A stretch of 64,000 nt of DNA from UBA2357 sp046295975 (lineage in GTDB: Bacteria > Pseudomonadota > Gammaproteobacteria > Burkholderiales > Rhodocyclaceae). The notes under the pieces are model-generated. The model was not told where the DNA came from, made no database searches, and saw only the letters and a program-made list of their open reading frames with translations. Both the position numbers and the translations under genes were made by a program. The stretch spans positions 61,440 through 125,439 of the forward strand of contig JBKBMG010000007.1 in the NCBI GenBank assembly GCA_046295975.1. The letters run 5' to 3'. This document shows, one piece after another, positions 18,954-29,061 of this stretch (position 1 is its first letter; each line of letters starts with the position of its first letter).

Positions 18954-19565
18954 TCAGGCGCCCGCGGGCGGGTGCGACCAGGCCCCCGCCTCGGTCACCG
19001 TCCATCGCATCGGCTTGTCGTGGGTTTGCGGCCGCACACTGTCGACACGCCCCAGCTCGAATCCCACCCCTACCGCAACACTGTCCATCACCGCCAGGGT
19101 GCGATCGAAGTAACCGCCGCCGTAGCCAATGCGGAATCCCGCCGGATCGAAGGCGTTGAGCGGCACCAGCACCACGTCCGGCACCAACTCCTCGCCCTCC
19201 GGCGGCACGGGGATGCCGTAGCGATCCTCGCGCAGCACCACCTCAGGGTGCCAGCGGCGGAACACCATCGCTTTTCCCCGGTCGAGAACAACGGGCAACG
19301 CGGCGGTCCTGGCCGGATCGGCCGCCAGCCAGCCGGCGACGAAGCCGCGCAGATCGGGTTCCGCCCGATACGGCCAGCAAAAGCCCAGGCTGCGTGGCGC
19401 CAAACGCTCGACCAGCGGTTGCAGGTGCGACGTCAGCGCGGCAGTGAGATGCGCACGGGTAGCGGCCGGCAACGCCTCCCGCGCGGCGAGCGCACGCAAG
19501 CGCAAGGCCTTGCGGAAGTTCGCCGGATCGTCACCGGCAACACGTTCGTTCAACGAAGATGTCAT
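18954..19565 (-). CDS. 5-formyltetrahydrofolate cyclo-ligase
   Basis: 203 residues. It converts 5-formyl-THF to 5,10-methenyl-THF with ATP, returning stored folate to one-carbon metabolism. The family signature is the C-terminal block PLNAFDPAGFRIGYGGGYFD; the N-terminus has basic RKALRLRALAAREAL. The start at 19565 lies 41 bases from the divergent transglycosylase start, so the two genes share a very short control region containing GATAAT at 19574-19579 on the plus strand. Confidence 0.93.
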   Translation of the reverse strand: MTSSLNERVAGDDPANFRKALRLRALAAREALPAATRAHLTAALTSHLQPLVERLAPRSLGFCWPYRAEPDLRGFVAGWLAADPARTAALPVVLDRGKAMVFRRWHPEVVLREDRYGIPVPPEGEELVPDVVLVPLNAFDPAGFRIGYGGGYFDRTLAVMDSVAVGVGFELGRVDSVRPQTHDKPMRWTVTEAGAWSHPPAGA

Positions 19566-19606
19566 GGCTCTGCGATAATGTCAGGCTTGTATGGGAGACA
19601 GCGGCA

Positions 19607-21529
19607 ATGAAGTTCTGGGCACTGCCCGCAATGGTAATGGCAATCGTGCTGAGCTGCGCGGGCAGCGCTGCGCTGGCACAGCAGGGAGACGCGCGCATCA
19701 TCGCCGCACGCGAGGCATTGCGCACCGGCGACCGGGCGACGCTGCAACGCCTGGCGGCACAGCGCGAGGCGCATCCACTGGACGAGTACGTCGGCTACTG
19801 GCTGTTGCTCAATAGCGTCGCCCGCCCCGCACCGGTTTCCGAGGCCGAACTGGCCGCGTTCTTCGCCCGCAACCCGGACACCGTGGTATCCGAACGCCTG
19901 CGCATGGCCTGGCTCAAGCGCCTGGCGCGCGAGGAGCAATGGCAGGCCTATCTGCGCGAATACGCGCAGCTGGCCCGCCCGGACGCGGAACTGCGCTGCC
20001 TGCACTGGCACGCGCGGCTGATGACCGGAGATGCCTCGGCGCTCAAGGAGATGGCTGCCGAATGGCTGGATCTGGTCGACAACCATGACGCTTGCAACAG
20101 TCTGCTGCGCAACCTCGCCAGCAATGGCACGGTGAGCACCGACGATGTGTGGTGGCGCATCCGCCGCCAGGTCGACAGCCGCAAGCCCGAGGCGGCATTG
20201 GCCACGCTTGCCTGGTTGCCGCGCGGCCAGGCCCCGGCGACATCCGCCTTCGATCAGGCACTGAAGTCACCCGCGCAATACCTCGACCGGCTTCCCGCCA
20301 ACTTCGCCACCGAGCGCACCGGACGGGAGCTCGCACTGGTCGCGCTCACCCGCCTCGCGCGCGAGGACGCGGCGGCAGCCCATGCGCGTCTGGCCCGCAT
20401 CAACGACCGTCTCGGCCACGACGAGCGCGCCTACGCCTACGCCATGCTCGGTTACCACGGCGCGCTGTCGCGCCTGCCGCTGGCGGCCGAGTGGTATCGC
20501 GCCGCCGGCGACGTGCCGCTCACCCCGGCCCAGCGCGCCTGGCGGGTGCGGGCCGCACTGCGGGTAGAGCAATGGCGGATGGTGCGCGAGAGCATCGCGA
20601 TGCTGCCCGAGGCGGAACAGCGCGAGCCGGAATGGATTTACTGGCTGGCCCGTGCGCACGCCGCCGAAGGGCGAGAGGCCGAAGCGCACGCGCTGTATCG
20701 CGGGATTGCCGGCGAAGCGCATTTCTACGGCATTCTCGCCGGCGAGGAATTGGGCGAGTTGTTCCAGCCCCCGCCACCGGACGACGTTCCCAGCGCCGCC
20801 GACCGGCGCCGCGTCACCGAGGACACCACGATGAGCCGGGCGCTCGCGCTATACCGCCTGGACATGCGTATCGAAGCGGTACGCGAGTGGATCTGGGGAG
20901 TGCGTGGCAAGGATCGCGACTTCCTCGTCGCGGCAGCCCATATCGCACTCGACATGGGCTTGTACGACCGCGCCATCAACACCGCGGAGTTGGCCGATGG
21001 CCGGGCCAACTTCGACATCCGCTTCCTCACGCCGTTTCGCGACATCATAGAGCCCCACGTGCGCCAGCAAGGGCTGGACATGGCCTGGGTGTATGGGTTG
21101 ATGCGCCAGGAGAGCCGCTTCATCGTCCCCGCCCGGTCGAGCGCCGGAGCCCAGGGATTGATGCAGGTGATGCCGGCCACCGGCAAGTGGGTGGCGGGCA
21201 AGATCGGCATGACCGACTACAAGCAAAGCATGCTGACCGATCCGCAAACCAACGTGCTGCTCGGCACCAGCTATATGCGCATCATCATGGAGGACCTGGA
21301 CAATCATCCCGTTCTCGCCTCGGCCGGCTACAATGCGGGTCCGGGCAGGGCGCGCCGCTGGCGCGACCAGCGTCCGCTGGAAGGTGCGATCTACGCCGAG
21401 ACCATTCCCTTCGACGAGACCCGCGACTACGTGAAGAAGGTGCTCGCCAATGCGGTGGTGTATGCCGCCTTGCTGGAGCGTCGCCCGCAGTCGCTCAAGG
21501 CGCGCCTGGGAGTGGTTTCCCCGCCGTGA
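19607..21529 (+). CDS. slt: soluble lytic murein transglycosylase
   Basis: 640 residues with a cleavable signal peptide (about 1-25, ending SAALA-Q). A long helical superhelix (about 40-450) of the Slt70 type is followed by the catalytic domain: GLMRQESRFIVPARSSAGA with the acid Glu in QES, then GLMQVMPATG and SAGYNAGPGR. It cleaves peptidoglycan between MurNAc and GlcNAc in the periplasm, forming 1,6-anhydro ends. The ATG at 19607 (MKFWALP) is chosen over the in-frame ATG at 19559 because it starts the signal peptide and has GGGAG upstream. Confidence 0.95.
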   Translation: MKFWALPAMVMAIVLSCAGSAALAQQGDARIIAAREALRTGDRATLQRLAAQREAHPLDEYVGYWLLLNSVARPAPVSEAELAAFFARNPDTVVSERLRMAWLKRLAREEQWQAYLREYAQLARPDAELRCLHWHARLMTGDASALKEMAAEWLDLVDNHDACNSLLRNLASNGTVSTDDVWWRIRRQVDSRKPEAALATLAWLPRGQAPATSAFDQALKSPAQYLDRLPANFATERTGRELALVALTRLAREDAAAAHARLARINDRLGHDERAYAYAMLGYHGALSRLPLAAEWYRAAGDVPLTPAQRAWRVRAALRVEQWRMVRESIAMLPEAEQREPEWIYWLARAHAAEGREAEAHALYRGIAGEAHFYGILAGEELGELFQPPPPDDVPSAADRRRVTEDTTMSRALALYRLDMRIEAVREWIWGVRGKDRDFLVAAAHIALDMGLYDRAINTAELADGRANFDIRFLTPFRDIIEPHVRQQGLDMAWVYGLMRQESRFIVPARSSAGAQGLMQVMPATGKWVAGKIGMTDYKQSMLTDPQTNVLLGTSYMRIIMEDLDNHPVLASAGYNAGPGRARRWRDQRPLEGAIYAETIPFDETRDYVKKVLANAVVYAALLERRPQSLKARLGVVSPP

Positions 21530-21701
21530 GGGTGCGGCCGGCACGGGGGCGGTGACGTGGCGGCGCCCCTGGCGGACGCGGCCACTCGCGCGCCCATCAT
21601 CGCTTGCGCCCGCACGCCCGCACCGAACATTCGCAGATTGCAACCGTAGCGCGTACCCATCCCTCGTATCCATCCACGCACGTTAGGCATTCCACGCATC
21701 C

Positions 21702-22667
21702 ATGAAACCACAACGCGTCGTACTCATCGGCGGCACCGGATTCATCGGCCGCAGCGTCGCCAACCGCCTGTCGCGCGAAGGCGTGGGGCTTGTCATCGCC
21801 ACCCGTCGGCGCAGCCGTGCCGCGGAGGTCCTGCTGCTGCCCACCGCCGAAGTCATCGAAGCCGACGTCCACGATCCGGCCACACTGCGAGACCTTACCC
21901 GCGGCGCCGATGCAGTGGTCAACCTCGTCGGCGTTCTGCATTCGCGACCGGGTACGCCCTACGGACCGGATTTCGCCCGCGCCCACGTCGAACTTCCCGC
22001 CAAGATCGCTGCCGCCTGCGCCGCCAACGGCGTCGGCCGGCTGGTACATGTCAGCGCCCTGGGCGCCGACGCCAACGGCCCCTCGGAGTACCAGCGCTCC
22101 AAGGCAGCTGGCGAAGACGTCATCCGCGCCGCCGCACCCGGTGTCGCGTGGACGATTCTGCGCCCCTCGGTGGTGTTTGGCCGCGACGACAGCTTCCTCA
22201 ACCTGTTCGCCCGGCTCGCCCGACTCTTCCCTGTCCTGCCACTTGCCGGCGCCCAGGCGCGCTTCCAGCCGGTGCATGTGGAGGACGTTGCGGAAGTGGT
22301 GTGGCGCAGCCTGATCACACCCGACGCGATCGGCCAGACCTGGCCCTTGGCCGGCCCGAGCGTCTACACCTTGCGCCAGCTGGTGGAATACGTCAGCGAG
22401 CTGGCAGGCAAACCCCGTCCCATCATCGCGCTACCGGAAGGGCTGGCGATGCTGCAGGCGCGACTCATGGAGCTCGCCCCGCAGCCGCTGATGAGCCGTG
22501 ACAACGTGCGCTCCATGCAAGTGGACAACGTCACCGCCGGCCCACCCCTGCCCATGGGCCTGACCCCGACCACACTCGAGGCGGTCGCCCCCGGCTACAT
22601 CGCCAACGCCACCCTGCGTGCGCGCTACTACACCATGCGCGGGCGCAGCCACCGCGGACGCGGTTGA
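21702..22667 (+). CDS. NDUFA9-like NAD(P)-binding oxidoreductase
   Basis: 321 residues. An N-terminal Rossmann motif (GGTGFIGRS) and an atypical short-chain dehydrogenase fold resemble the complex I NDUFA9 subunit and bacterial ubiquinone-linked homologues. The classical Tyr-x3-Lys dyad appears as YQRSKAAGE around residue 130. The reaction is unknown; roles in respiratory or quinone metabolism have been proposed for the family. Its TGA overlaps the ATG of cca by one base (22667). Confidence 0.85.
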   Translation: MKPQRVVLIGGTGFIGRSVANRLSREGVGLVIATRRRSRAAEVLLLPTAEVIEADVHDPATLRDLTRGADAVVNLVGVLHSRPGTPYGPDFARAHVELPAKIAAACAANGVGRLVHVSALGADANGPSEYQRSKAAGEDVIRAAAPGVAWTILRPSVVFGRDDSFLNLFARLARLFPVLPLAGAQARFQPVHVEDVAEVVWRSLITPDAIGQTWPLAGPSVYTLRQLVEYVSELAGKPRPIIALPEGLAMLQARLMELAPQPLMSRDNVRSMQVDNVTAGPPLPMGLTPTTLEAVAPGYIANATLRARYYTMRGRSHRGRG

Positions 22668-23899
22668 TGCGCAGCTACATCGTGGGCGGCGCGGTGCGCG
22701 ACCGGTTGCTGGGTGTACCGGTTCAGGACCGCGACTGGGTGGTGGTCGGCGCAACGCCGGAACAGTTGCTGGCGCAGGGCTTCAAGCCGGTGGGCAAGGA
22801 TTTTCCCGTCTTCCTGCACCCCGAGACGCGGGAGGAATACGCGCTGGCGCGTACCGAGCGCAAAACCGGCCGCGGCTACAAGGGCTTTGCCTTCGACGCC
22901 TCGCCCGACGTCACGCTGGAAGACGACCTGCTGCGGCGCGACCTGACCATCAACGCCATGGCCGAAGACGAAGACGGCACGCTGATCGACCCTCACGGCG
23001 GGCGGGCCGATCTCGACCGCAAACTGTTCCGTCACGTCAGCCCGGCCTTCGGCGAAGACCCGGTGCGCATCCTGCGCGTCGCCCGCTTCGCTGCACGCCT
23101 GCCCGAATTTCACGTCGCACCCGAAACCCTCGCGTTGATGCGCGCGATGGTCGAGCACGGCGAGGTCGATCACCTGGTGGCGGAACGTGTCTGGCAGGAG
23201 CTTGCACGCGGGCTGATGGAAAGCGCACCGGAACGCATGCTCGAGGTGCTGCGCGAGTGCGGCGCGCTGGCGCGCATTCTGCCCGAGGTCGACGCCTTGT
23301 TCGGCGTGCCCCAGCCGCCCGCCCACCACCCCGAAATCGACACCGGCGTGCACGTGCTCGCGGTACTGCGCCAGGCGGCCGACTCCGGCCAGCCGCTGGC
23401 CGTACGCTGGGCCTGTCTGCTGCACGACCTGGGCAAGGCCGATACCCCGGCCGATCTGCTGCCCCGCCACCACGGCCACGAAGCGGCGAGCGCCGAGCAC
23501 GCGCTGGCGGTATCCGAACGCCTCAAGGCCCCCGCCGACTGCCGCGACCTGGCCGTCATGGTGGCGCGAGAGCACGGCATCGTGCATCGCGCCGAAATCC
23601 TGCGCCCGGCCACCATGGTGACGCTGATGGAGCGCTGCGACGCCTTCCGCCGGCCGGAACGCTTCGAGCTCATGCTCGCCGCTACCGAGTGCGACGCGCT
23701 GGGCCGCCCCGGAAAACCGCCGGCCCCCTATCGCCCGGCACCGCTGCTGCGCCATGCGCTTGTCGCAGCACGGGCCGTCGATGCGGGTGCGGTGGCACGG
23801 CGGGTCGCCGACAAGCACCACATCGCCGGGCAGATTCACGCGGCACGGGTGGAAGCGGTCAAGCACGCACTTGCACAAATACAACACAATCGGGAATGA
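22667..23899 (+). CDS. cca: CCA tRNA nucleotidyltransferase, multifunctional (with HD domain)
   Basis: 410 residues. Nucleotidyltransferase motif A is YIVGGAVRDRLLG; the family segments DLLRRDLTINAMA and EDPVRILRVARFAARL follow. The C-terminal HD domain (LLHDLGKADTP) gives the 2',3'-cyclic phosphodiesterase and phosphatase activities of the gammaproteobacterial-type enzyme. It adds or repairs the CCA end of tRNAs. ATG 22667 is used; a TTG codon immediately before it is an alternative. It is coupled to the preceding oxidoreductase gene. Confidence 0.95.
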   Translation: MRSYIVGGAVRDRLLGVPVQDRDWVVVGATPEQLLAQGFKPVGKDFPVFLHPETREEYALARTERKTGRGYKGFAFDASPDVTLEDDLLRRDLTINAMAEDEDGTLIDPHGGRADLDRKLFRHVSPAFGEDPVRILRVARFAARLPEFHVAPETLALMRAMVEHGEVDHLVAERVWQELARGLMESAPERMLEVLRECGALARILPEVDALFGVPQPPAHHPEIDTGVHVLAVLRQAADSGQPLAVRWACLLHDLGKADTPADLLPRHHGHEAASAEHALAVSERLKAPADCRDLAVMVAREHGIVHRAEILRPATMVTLMERCDAFRRPERFELMLAATECDALGRPGKPPAPYRPAPLLRHALVAARAVDAGAVARRVADKHHIAGQIHAARVEAVKHALAQIQHNRE

Positions 23900-24023
23900 C
23901 GCCCAGTTAGACGACGCCGTCGCGACGCTGCCGGAAAATACCTCGGACGGTCTCGAAAACCGGATTCAGGTCAAGGCACTAGCGGACATCATCAAAGTGA
24001 TTCCGCATCATCGGGGGCACACT

Positions 24024-24044
24024 TTGTCACGTCGTTCGTGACAA
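24024..24044. terminator. hairpin between convergent cca and DUF2905 gene
   Basis: A perfect 8-bp stem TTGTCACG / CGTGACAA with a 5-base loop lies in the 163-base gap between two converging genes. Only short A/T runs flank it, so a bidirectional terminator is plausible but not certain. The rest of the gap shows nothing. Confidence 0.4.
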
Positions 24045-24062
24045 TTCTCCACGAAATCCCGC

Positions 24063-24260
24063 TCAGATTGCGCGCAAAATGCCCCATGCGAGCAAGGACA
24101 GCAGCAGGGTGCTGGTAAAGGGCAGTTGATAGTCCCGCCCGCGAAAGCGGAAGTTCAGGTCGCCGGGCAGGCGGCCAAGACGGAAGCTGCGTGCGAGACT
24201 GGGGCGGAACAGCCCGGTGACGAGCACCAGCAGGACGATGACGACGACCCATTTGAGCAT
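24063..24260 (-). CDS. DUF2905 family small membrane protein
   Basis: 65 residues. Two hydrophobic helices (about 4-20 and 48-64) flank the conserved core LGRLPGDLNFRFRGRDYQLP, followed by a leucine-rich LLLSLLAWG. These are diagnostic of DUF2905, a widespread small inner-membrane family of unknown function. The start at 24260 (MLKWVVV) has GGGAG about 8 bases upstream; the in-frame ATG at 24314 adds unrelated residues. It diverges from the GST gene, with 82 bases between the starts. Confidence 0.88.
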   Translation of the reverse strand: MLKWVVVIVLLVLVTGLFRPSLARSFRLGRLPGDLNFRFRGRDYQLPFTSTLLLSLLAWGILRAI

Positions 24261-24342
24261 CACGGGCTCCCGGTTGCGAAGCCGCATTAGACCCGCAGAC
24301 GCGGCGAGAAGCAAACCTCATTCCGATCCACAGAGCCACGAC

Positions 24343-24963
24343 ATGATCACGTTGTACACCTGGCGCACGCCGAACGGCCGCAAGGTCTCCATCACCCTCG
24401 AGGAGCTCGGGCTGGCCTATGAGGTCAAACCCGTCGACATCAGCCGTGACGAGCAATTCGCCCCGGCCTTTCTCGCCCTCAACCCGAACAACAAGATCCC
24501 CGTGCTGGTCGACGACGAGGGGCCGGACGGCAAGCCGATCACCCTCATCGAGTCGGGCGCGATCCTGCTCTACCTTGCCGGCAAGACCGGCAAGCTGCTG
24601 CCAACCGACCTTCGGGCGCGGCTTGAGGCGGTGCAGTGGCTGATGGTCCAGATGGGCAGCGTCGGCCCGATGCTGGGACAGGCCCACCACTTCCTGCGCT
24701 TCGCCCCGGAAGTCATCCCCTATGCGATCGAGCGCTATTCCAAGGAGGCCGCCCGCATTTACGGCGTGCTCGACACCCGCCTCGCAGGCCGGGCGTGGCT
24801 GGCCGGCGACGAGTACTCCATCGCCGACATCGCCACCTACCCCTGGATTGCCCGCCACGACTGGCAGGGCATGGATCTCAAGCGTTTCCCGGCGGTGCGC
24901 GACTGGTACGAACGCATCGGCGCCCGTCCCGCGGTGCAGCGGGGCATGGAGGTGCCGCAATGA
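24343..24963 (+). CDS. glutathione S-transferase family protein (YghU/Ure2p-like)
   Basis: 206 residues. The N-terminal thioredoxin fold begins MITLYTWRTPNGRKVSITLEE, with the glutathione-binding NNKIPVLVDDEG and IESGAILLYLA. An all-helical C-terminal domain includes the conserved SIADIATYPW. Bacterial YfcG/YghU relatives act as disulfide-bond oxidoreductases; the substrate here is unknown. Its TGA overlaps the next gene's ATG (24960-24963), so it is co-translated with an alpha/beta hydrolase. Confidence 0.9.
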   Translation: MITLYTWRTPNGRKVSITLEELGLAYEVKPVDISRDEQFAPAFLALNPNNKIPVLVDDEGPDGKPITLIESGAILLYLAGKTGKLLPTDLRARLEAVQWLMVQMGSVGPMLGQAHHFLRFAPEVIPYAIERYSKEAARIYGVLDTRLAGRAWLAGDEYSIADIATYPWIARHDWQGMDLKRFPAVRDWYERIGARPAVQRGMEVPQ

Positions 24964-25811
24964 ACAACTCACGTTTCGGCGATCTCGAGGTCATCGCGCA
25001 CATGCCCGAGGGCGTGCCCTGCCATGACACCCCCTTGCTCTTCATCCACGGCGCCTACACCGCCGCATGGAGCTGGGAAGAGCACTTCCTGCCGTACTTC
25101 GCCGCGCGCGGCCATGCCTGCTACGCCTTGTCGCTGTCCGGACACGGCCAGAGCCGGCGACACGGGCACCTGGATTCGTTCTCCATCGCCAACTATGTGG
25201 ACGACGTGCGCGAAGTGGTCGCCAAGCTGCCCGGCCAGCCGGCCCTGATCGGCCACTCGATGGGTGGCATGGTGGTTCAGAAGTATCTTGAGGTCGCCGA
25301 TGCGCCGGCCGCGGTGCTGTTGTGCGCCGTGCCGCCCCAGGGGCTGATCGGTTCCGCACTGGGCCTGATGTTCAGCAAGCCGGGCCTGCTCGTCGACCTC
25401 AACCGCATCATGGGTGGCAACCACGTCGACCTCGAGAGCGTGCGTGAAGCCCTGTTCCACCAGCCCATCGACACCGAGCGCCTGGCGCGCTACGCGCGCA
25501 TCGCCCAAGCCGAGTCGCACCGCGCGATCTGGGACATGATGCTGTTCAACCTGCCGCACCCGGCGCGCATGCATCGCCCCCCCATGCTGGTGCTCGGCAC
25601 CGAGCACGATCGCCTGATCACGCCTTCGCAAGTACATATGACCGCCAACACCTATGGCGTGGCGGCCGAGATCCTGCCCGACCTCGGCCATGGCGTGATG
25701 CTGGAACACGGCTGGCGTGCCGCCGCCGAGCGCATCGCCGACTGGCTGGCGACAACGCTTCCGGGAACCGTCGTAGCGCAGGGCCAGGCGGACGCCGAAG
25801 GCGATACCTGA
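24960..25811 (+). CDS. alpha/beta fold hydrolase
   Basis: 283 residues. The nucleophile elbow is GHSMGG and the oxyanion region LLFIHGAYTAAWSWEEH. The acid and base are probably in LGTEHDRLI and DLGHGVMLEHGW. No signal peptide is present, so it is cytoplasmic. The substrate cannot be read from sequence; esterases or lyases of small acyl compounds have this layout. The four-base overlap with the GST gene suggests a joint role, perhaps detoxification of an electrophilic ester. Confidence 0.85.
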   Translation: MNNSRFGDLEVIAHMPEGVPCHDTPLLFIHGAYTAAWSWEEHFLPYFAARGHACYALSLSGHGQSRRHGHLDSFSIANYVDDVREVVAKLPGQPALIGHSMGGMVVQKYLEVADAPAAVLLCAVPPQGLIGSALGLMFSKPGLLVDLNRIMGGNHVDLESVREALFHQPIDTERLARYARIAQAESHRAIWDMMLFNLPHPARMHRPPMLVLGTEHDRLITPSQVHMTANTYGVAAEILPDLGHGVMLEHGWRAAAERIADWLATTLPGTVVAQGQADAEGDT

Positions 25812-25914
25812 CGACGGCGAGCGTTTAGGACGGCATCAAGCAGGTTGGCAACCGAAGCAAGCGCGGCCCAGCAGCAGCGCCTGACCTGCACCTGGGGCGT
25901 TGCGGACCTGTTCA

Positions 25915-25935
25915 CGGGCCCGTATCACGGCCCCG
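25915..25935 (-). terminator. GC-rich hairpin between convergent genes
   Basis: A 9-bp stem (one mismatch) around a 3-base loop lies just past the stop codon of the methyltransferase gene, facing the convergent hydrolase gene. It lacks a T-run, so termination activity is uncertain. Confidence 0.3.
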
Positions 25936-25945
25936 CAGCCCGGCC

Positions 25946-27106
25946 CTACAGCGTGTGGCAGCGGTCACCACGCGCGAATCCGAGCAAGGGTTCGGACAGT
26001 CCGCGGCCCAGGGCCATCACCTTGAACAGTTCGCCCATCTCCTGCGGCGTGGTCAGCCGCTGCGCCGCGCGCGCGGCGCGGATGTAGCCCGGGCTGGTTT
26101 GGTCGCCGCGACGCGCCAGCGCATCGAGGATGCCGCAGTTGAACAGGAACGAGGCCTGACTGGTGTAGCCGAGCACGTCCAGTCCGGCGTCGAATGCCGC
26201 CTCCGCGATCGCCGTGAAGTCGACGAAGGCGGTAATATCGTTGAGCCCCGGCCACAGGAACGGATCGGCGTGGGCGTGATGCCGGTAGTAGCACAGCAAG
26301 GTGCCGCTCGCGCGCGAGGGTAGATAGTATTCGGCGCGCGGATAGCCGTAGTCGATCAGCAGCAGTGCGCCGACATCCAGCCGACGCGCCCACTCGGCCA
26401 CCCAGGCTCGACCGGCGAGATTGAGTTCGGTCACGTACTCGCCACTCGCCGGCACCGGCAGATCGAGGGCGCGCGCCGCTTCGAGCACCGCCCCGGAGGC
26501 CGCCGAGTCGGCCCAGTTCAGGCGCGACTGCGGGGCGAGCGCGACGCCGCGTTCATACAACCCGTCGGCACGCGAGGCAATCACATGCACCGGCATCACA
26601 TCGAGCACCTCGTTGGCCACCAGCACGCCCGAGAAGCGCGCCGGCAACGCGTCCAGCCAGCACACCCGGTCGGCCAGGTGGGGGGCGCGCTGCACAAGGG
26701 TATCGGACTGGCGGGCACGCAACTCGCCCGACAGTTCCAGAATCGCATAGCGCTCGGGCAGACAGTCGCGACGCTCCAGTTCCAGCAACAGGTCGGCCGC
26801 CAGCAGGCCGGTGCCGGCACCGGCTTCGATCACATCGGCGGCGGAGGCGCGCATCACCTGCTCCACCTGCGCCGCCAGCGCCTGCCCGAACAAGGGGGTG
26901 AGTTCCGGCGCGGTGATGAAGTCGCCACCCGCACCGAACTTTCTCGCGCCACCGCTGTAATACCCGAGGCCTGGTTGGTACAAGGCCAGTTCCATGTAAC
27001 GCGAGAACGGCAACCAGCCACCGGCCGCATGGATCTCGGCGCACAGGCGCGCGTGCAAGGCGTCGCTCTGTGCCAGGGCGTCGGCGCCGGGAGGCGGTAG
27101 GTTCAT
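25946..27106 (-). CDS. MidA/NDUFAF7-like SAM-dependent methyltransferase
   Basis: 386 residues. It matches the COG1565/MidA family, whose eukaryotic member NDUFAF7 methylates an arginine of a complex I subunit. The N-terminal PFSRYMELALYQPGLGYYSGG and DFITAPELTPLFGQ are highly conserved. The SAM-binding motif is VIEAGAGTGLLAADLL, and VLVANEVLDVMPV follows. The bacterial target is not known. A -10-like TAGAAT on the minus strand (plus 27134-27139) lies upstream. It diverges from the pteridine reductase gene. Confidence 0.88.
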   Translation of the reverse strand: MNLPPPGADALAQSDALHARLCAEIHAAGGWLPFSRYMELALYQPGLGYYSGGARKFGAGGDFITAPELTPLFGQALAAQVEQVMRASAADVIEAGAGTGLLAADLLLELERRDCLPERYAILELSGELRARQSDTLVQRAPHLADRVCWLDALPARFSGVLVANEVLDVMPVHVIASRADGLYERGVALAPQSRLNWADSAASGAVLEAARALDLPVPASGEYVTELNLAGRAWVAEWARRLDVGALLLIDYGYPRAEYYLPSRASGTLLCYYRHHAHADPFLWPGLNDITAFVDFTAIAEAAFDAGLDVLGYTSQASFLFNCGILDALARRGDQTSPGYIRAARAAQRLTTPQEMGELFKVMALGRGLSEPLLGFARGDRCHTL

Positions 27107-27196
27107 GCGTTCGCGTCCATCGGAAAAATCAGTATTCTAGCGTCCGACCACCCCAAGCCCGGATTCCCGCTGCCCCATCTCACGCCCTTTCAGCCC

Positions 27197-27946
27197 ATGC
27201 CTTCATCCCCAGACTCCCCCGTGGTGTTGATCACCGGCGCCGCCCGCCGCGTCGGCGCGGCCATCGCGCGCGAACTGCACGCGGCCGGCGCCGGGGTGGT
27301 GCTCCACTACCGTCACTCCGACACCGATGCCCTGGCGCTCGCCGCCGAGCTCGAAGCCGTCCGCCCGGGATCCGCCAGCGTGGTCGGCGGCGACGTCGCC
27401 GAGGACGGCCTGCCCGAGCGCATCGTCGCCCAGGCGGTCAGCACGCACGGCCGCCTGGATGCGCTGGTGAACAACGCCTCGACCTTCTTCCCCACCCCGA
27501 TCGGCCGCATCGATGCCGCCGCCTGGACCGATCTGATCGGCTCCAACCTGAAGGGGCCGTTGTTCATGTCGCAGGCGGCAGCGCCTCATCTGCGCGCGCG
27601 CGGCGGCGCCATCGTGAACATCGTCGACATTCATGGCGAACGGCCGCTGCGGCGCTATCCCGTGTATTGCGCCGCCAAGGCCGGGCTGCTGGGCCTGACC
27701 CGTGCGCTGGCGGTCGAACTCGCCCCCGAGGTGCGGGTGAACGGCGTTTCTCCCGGGCCCATCGAATGGCCGGACGACGAGCAGTTCCCACCAGCCGAAC
27801 GCGCCGCGATCATCGACCACACCTTGCTCAAGCGCGAAGGGCAGCCGAAGGACATCGCACGCAGCGTGCGCTTCCTGCTGTTCGACGCCCCCTACATCAC
27901 CGGCCAGATCCTGGCCGTCGACGGCGGTCGCAGCGCACACCTGTAA
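27197..27946 (+). CDS. pteridine reductase (SDR family)
   Basis: 249 residues. The cofactor motif TGAARRVGAAIA is the TGx3RxG variant typical of pteridine reductases. NNAS(T) follows, and the catalytic Tyr-x3-Lys is YCAAK in RRYPVYCAAKAG. The pre-catalytic residue region reads NIVDIHGERP, with Asp rather than the usual Ser, also a pteridine-reductase trait. It reduces dihydrobiopterin/dihydrofolate-type substrates with NADPH in the cytoplasm. It is followed by ttcA after 94 bases containing a TATAAT. Confidence 0.87.
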   Translation: MPSSPDSPVVLITGAARRVGAAIARELHAAGAGVVLHYRHSDTDALALAAELEAVRPGSASVVGGDVAEDGLPERIVAQAVSTHGRLDALVNNASTFFPTPIGRIDAAAWTDLIGSNLKGPLFMSQAAAPHLRARGGAIVNIVDIHGERPLRRYPVYCAAKAGLLGLTRALAVELAPEVRVNGVSPGPIEWPDDEQFPPAERAAIIDHTLLKREGQPKDIARSVRFLLFDAPYITGQILAVDGGRSAHL

Positions 27947-28007
27947 GCCGCGTGCCGCCCTCCACCCGCTGCCACCATGGCGTGCCGCGTGCCGCACCGC
28001 GGCAGAG

Positions 28008-28013
28008 TATAAT
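28008..28013 (+). promoter_or_regulatory. -10 element upstream of ttcA
   Basis: A perfect TATAAT ends 27 bases before the ttcA GTG start. No consensus -35 lies at 16-18 bases, so it may need an activator. Confidence 0.45.
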
Positions 28014-28040
28014 CCCCGGATTTGGTGAGGATTTTCTGTT

Positions 28041-28949
<909 letters not shown>

Positions 28950-29061
28950 ATGCCCAAACTCGGCGGGGTTTCGCTTGCCGAGCCGGCCGGGTGTGACCGA
29001 TGATTTCGCCTGTGGGCGAGCAGAAACCAGCACAACAACATTGCAGCGCATACCACCGAAC

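Noticed and set aside
22664..22666. TTG as the start of cca
   Set aside because: The adjacent ATG at 22667 gives the same protein less one residue and is a better initiator.
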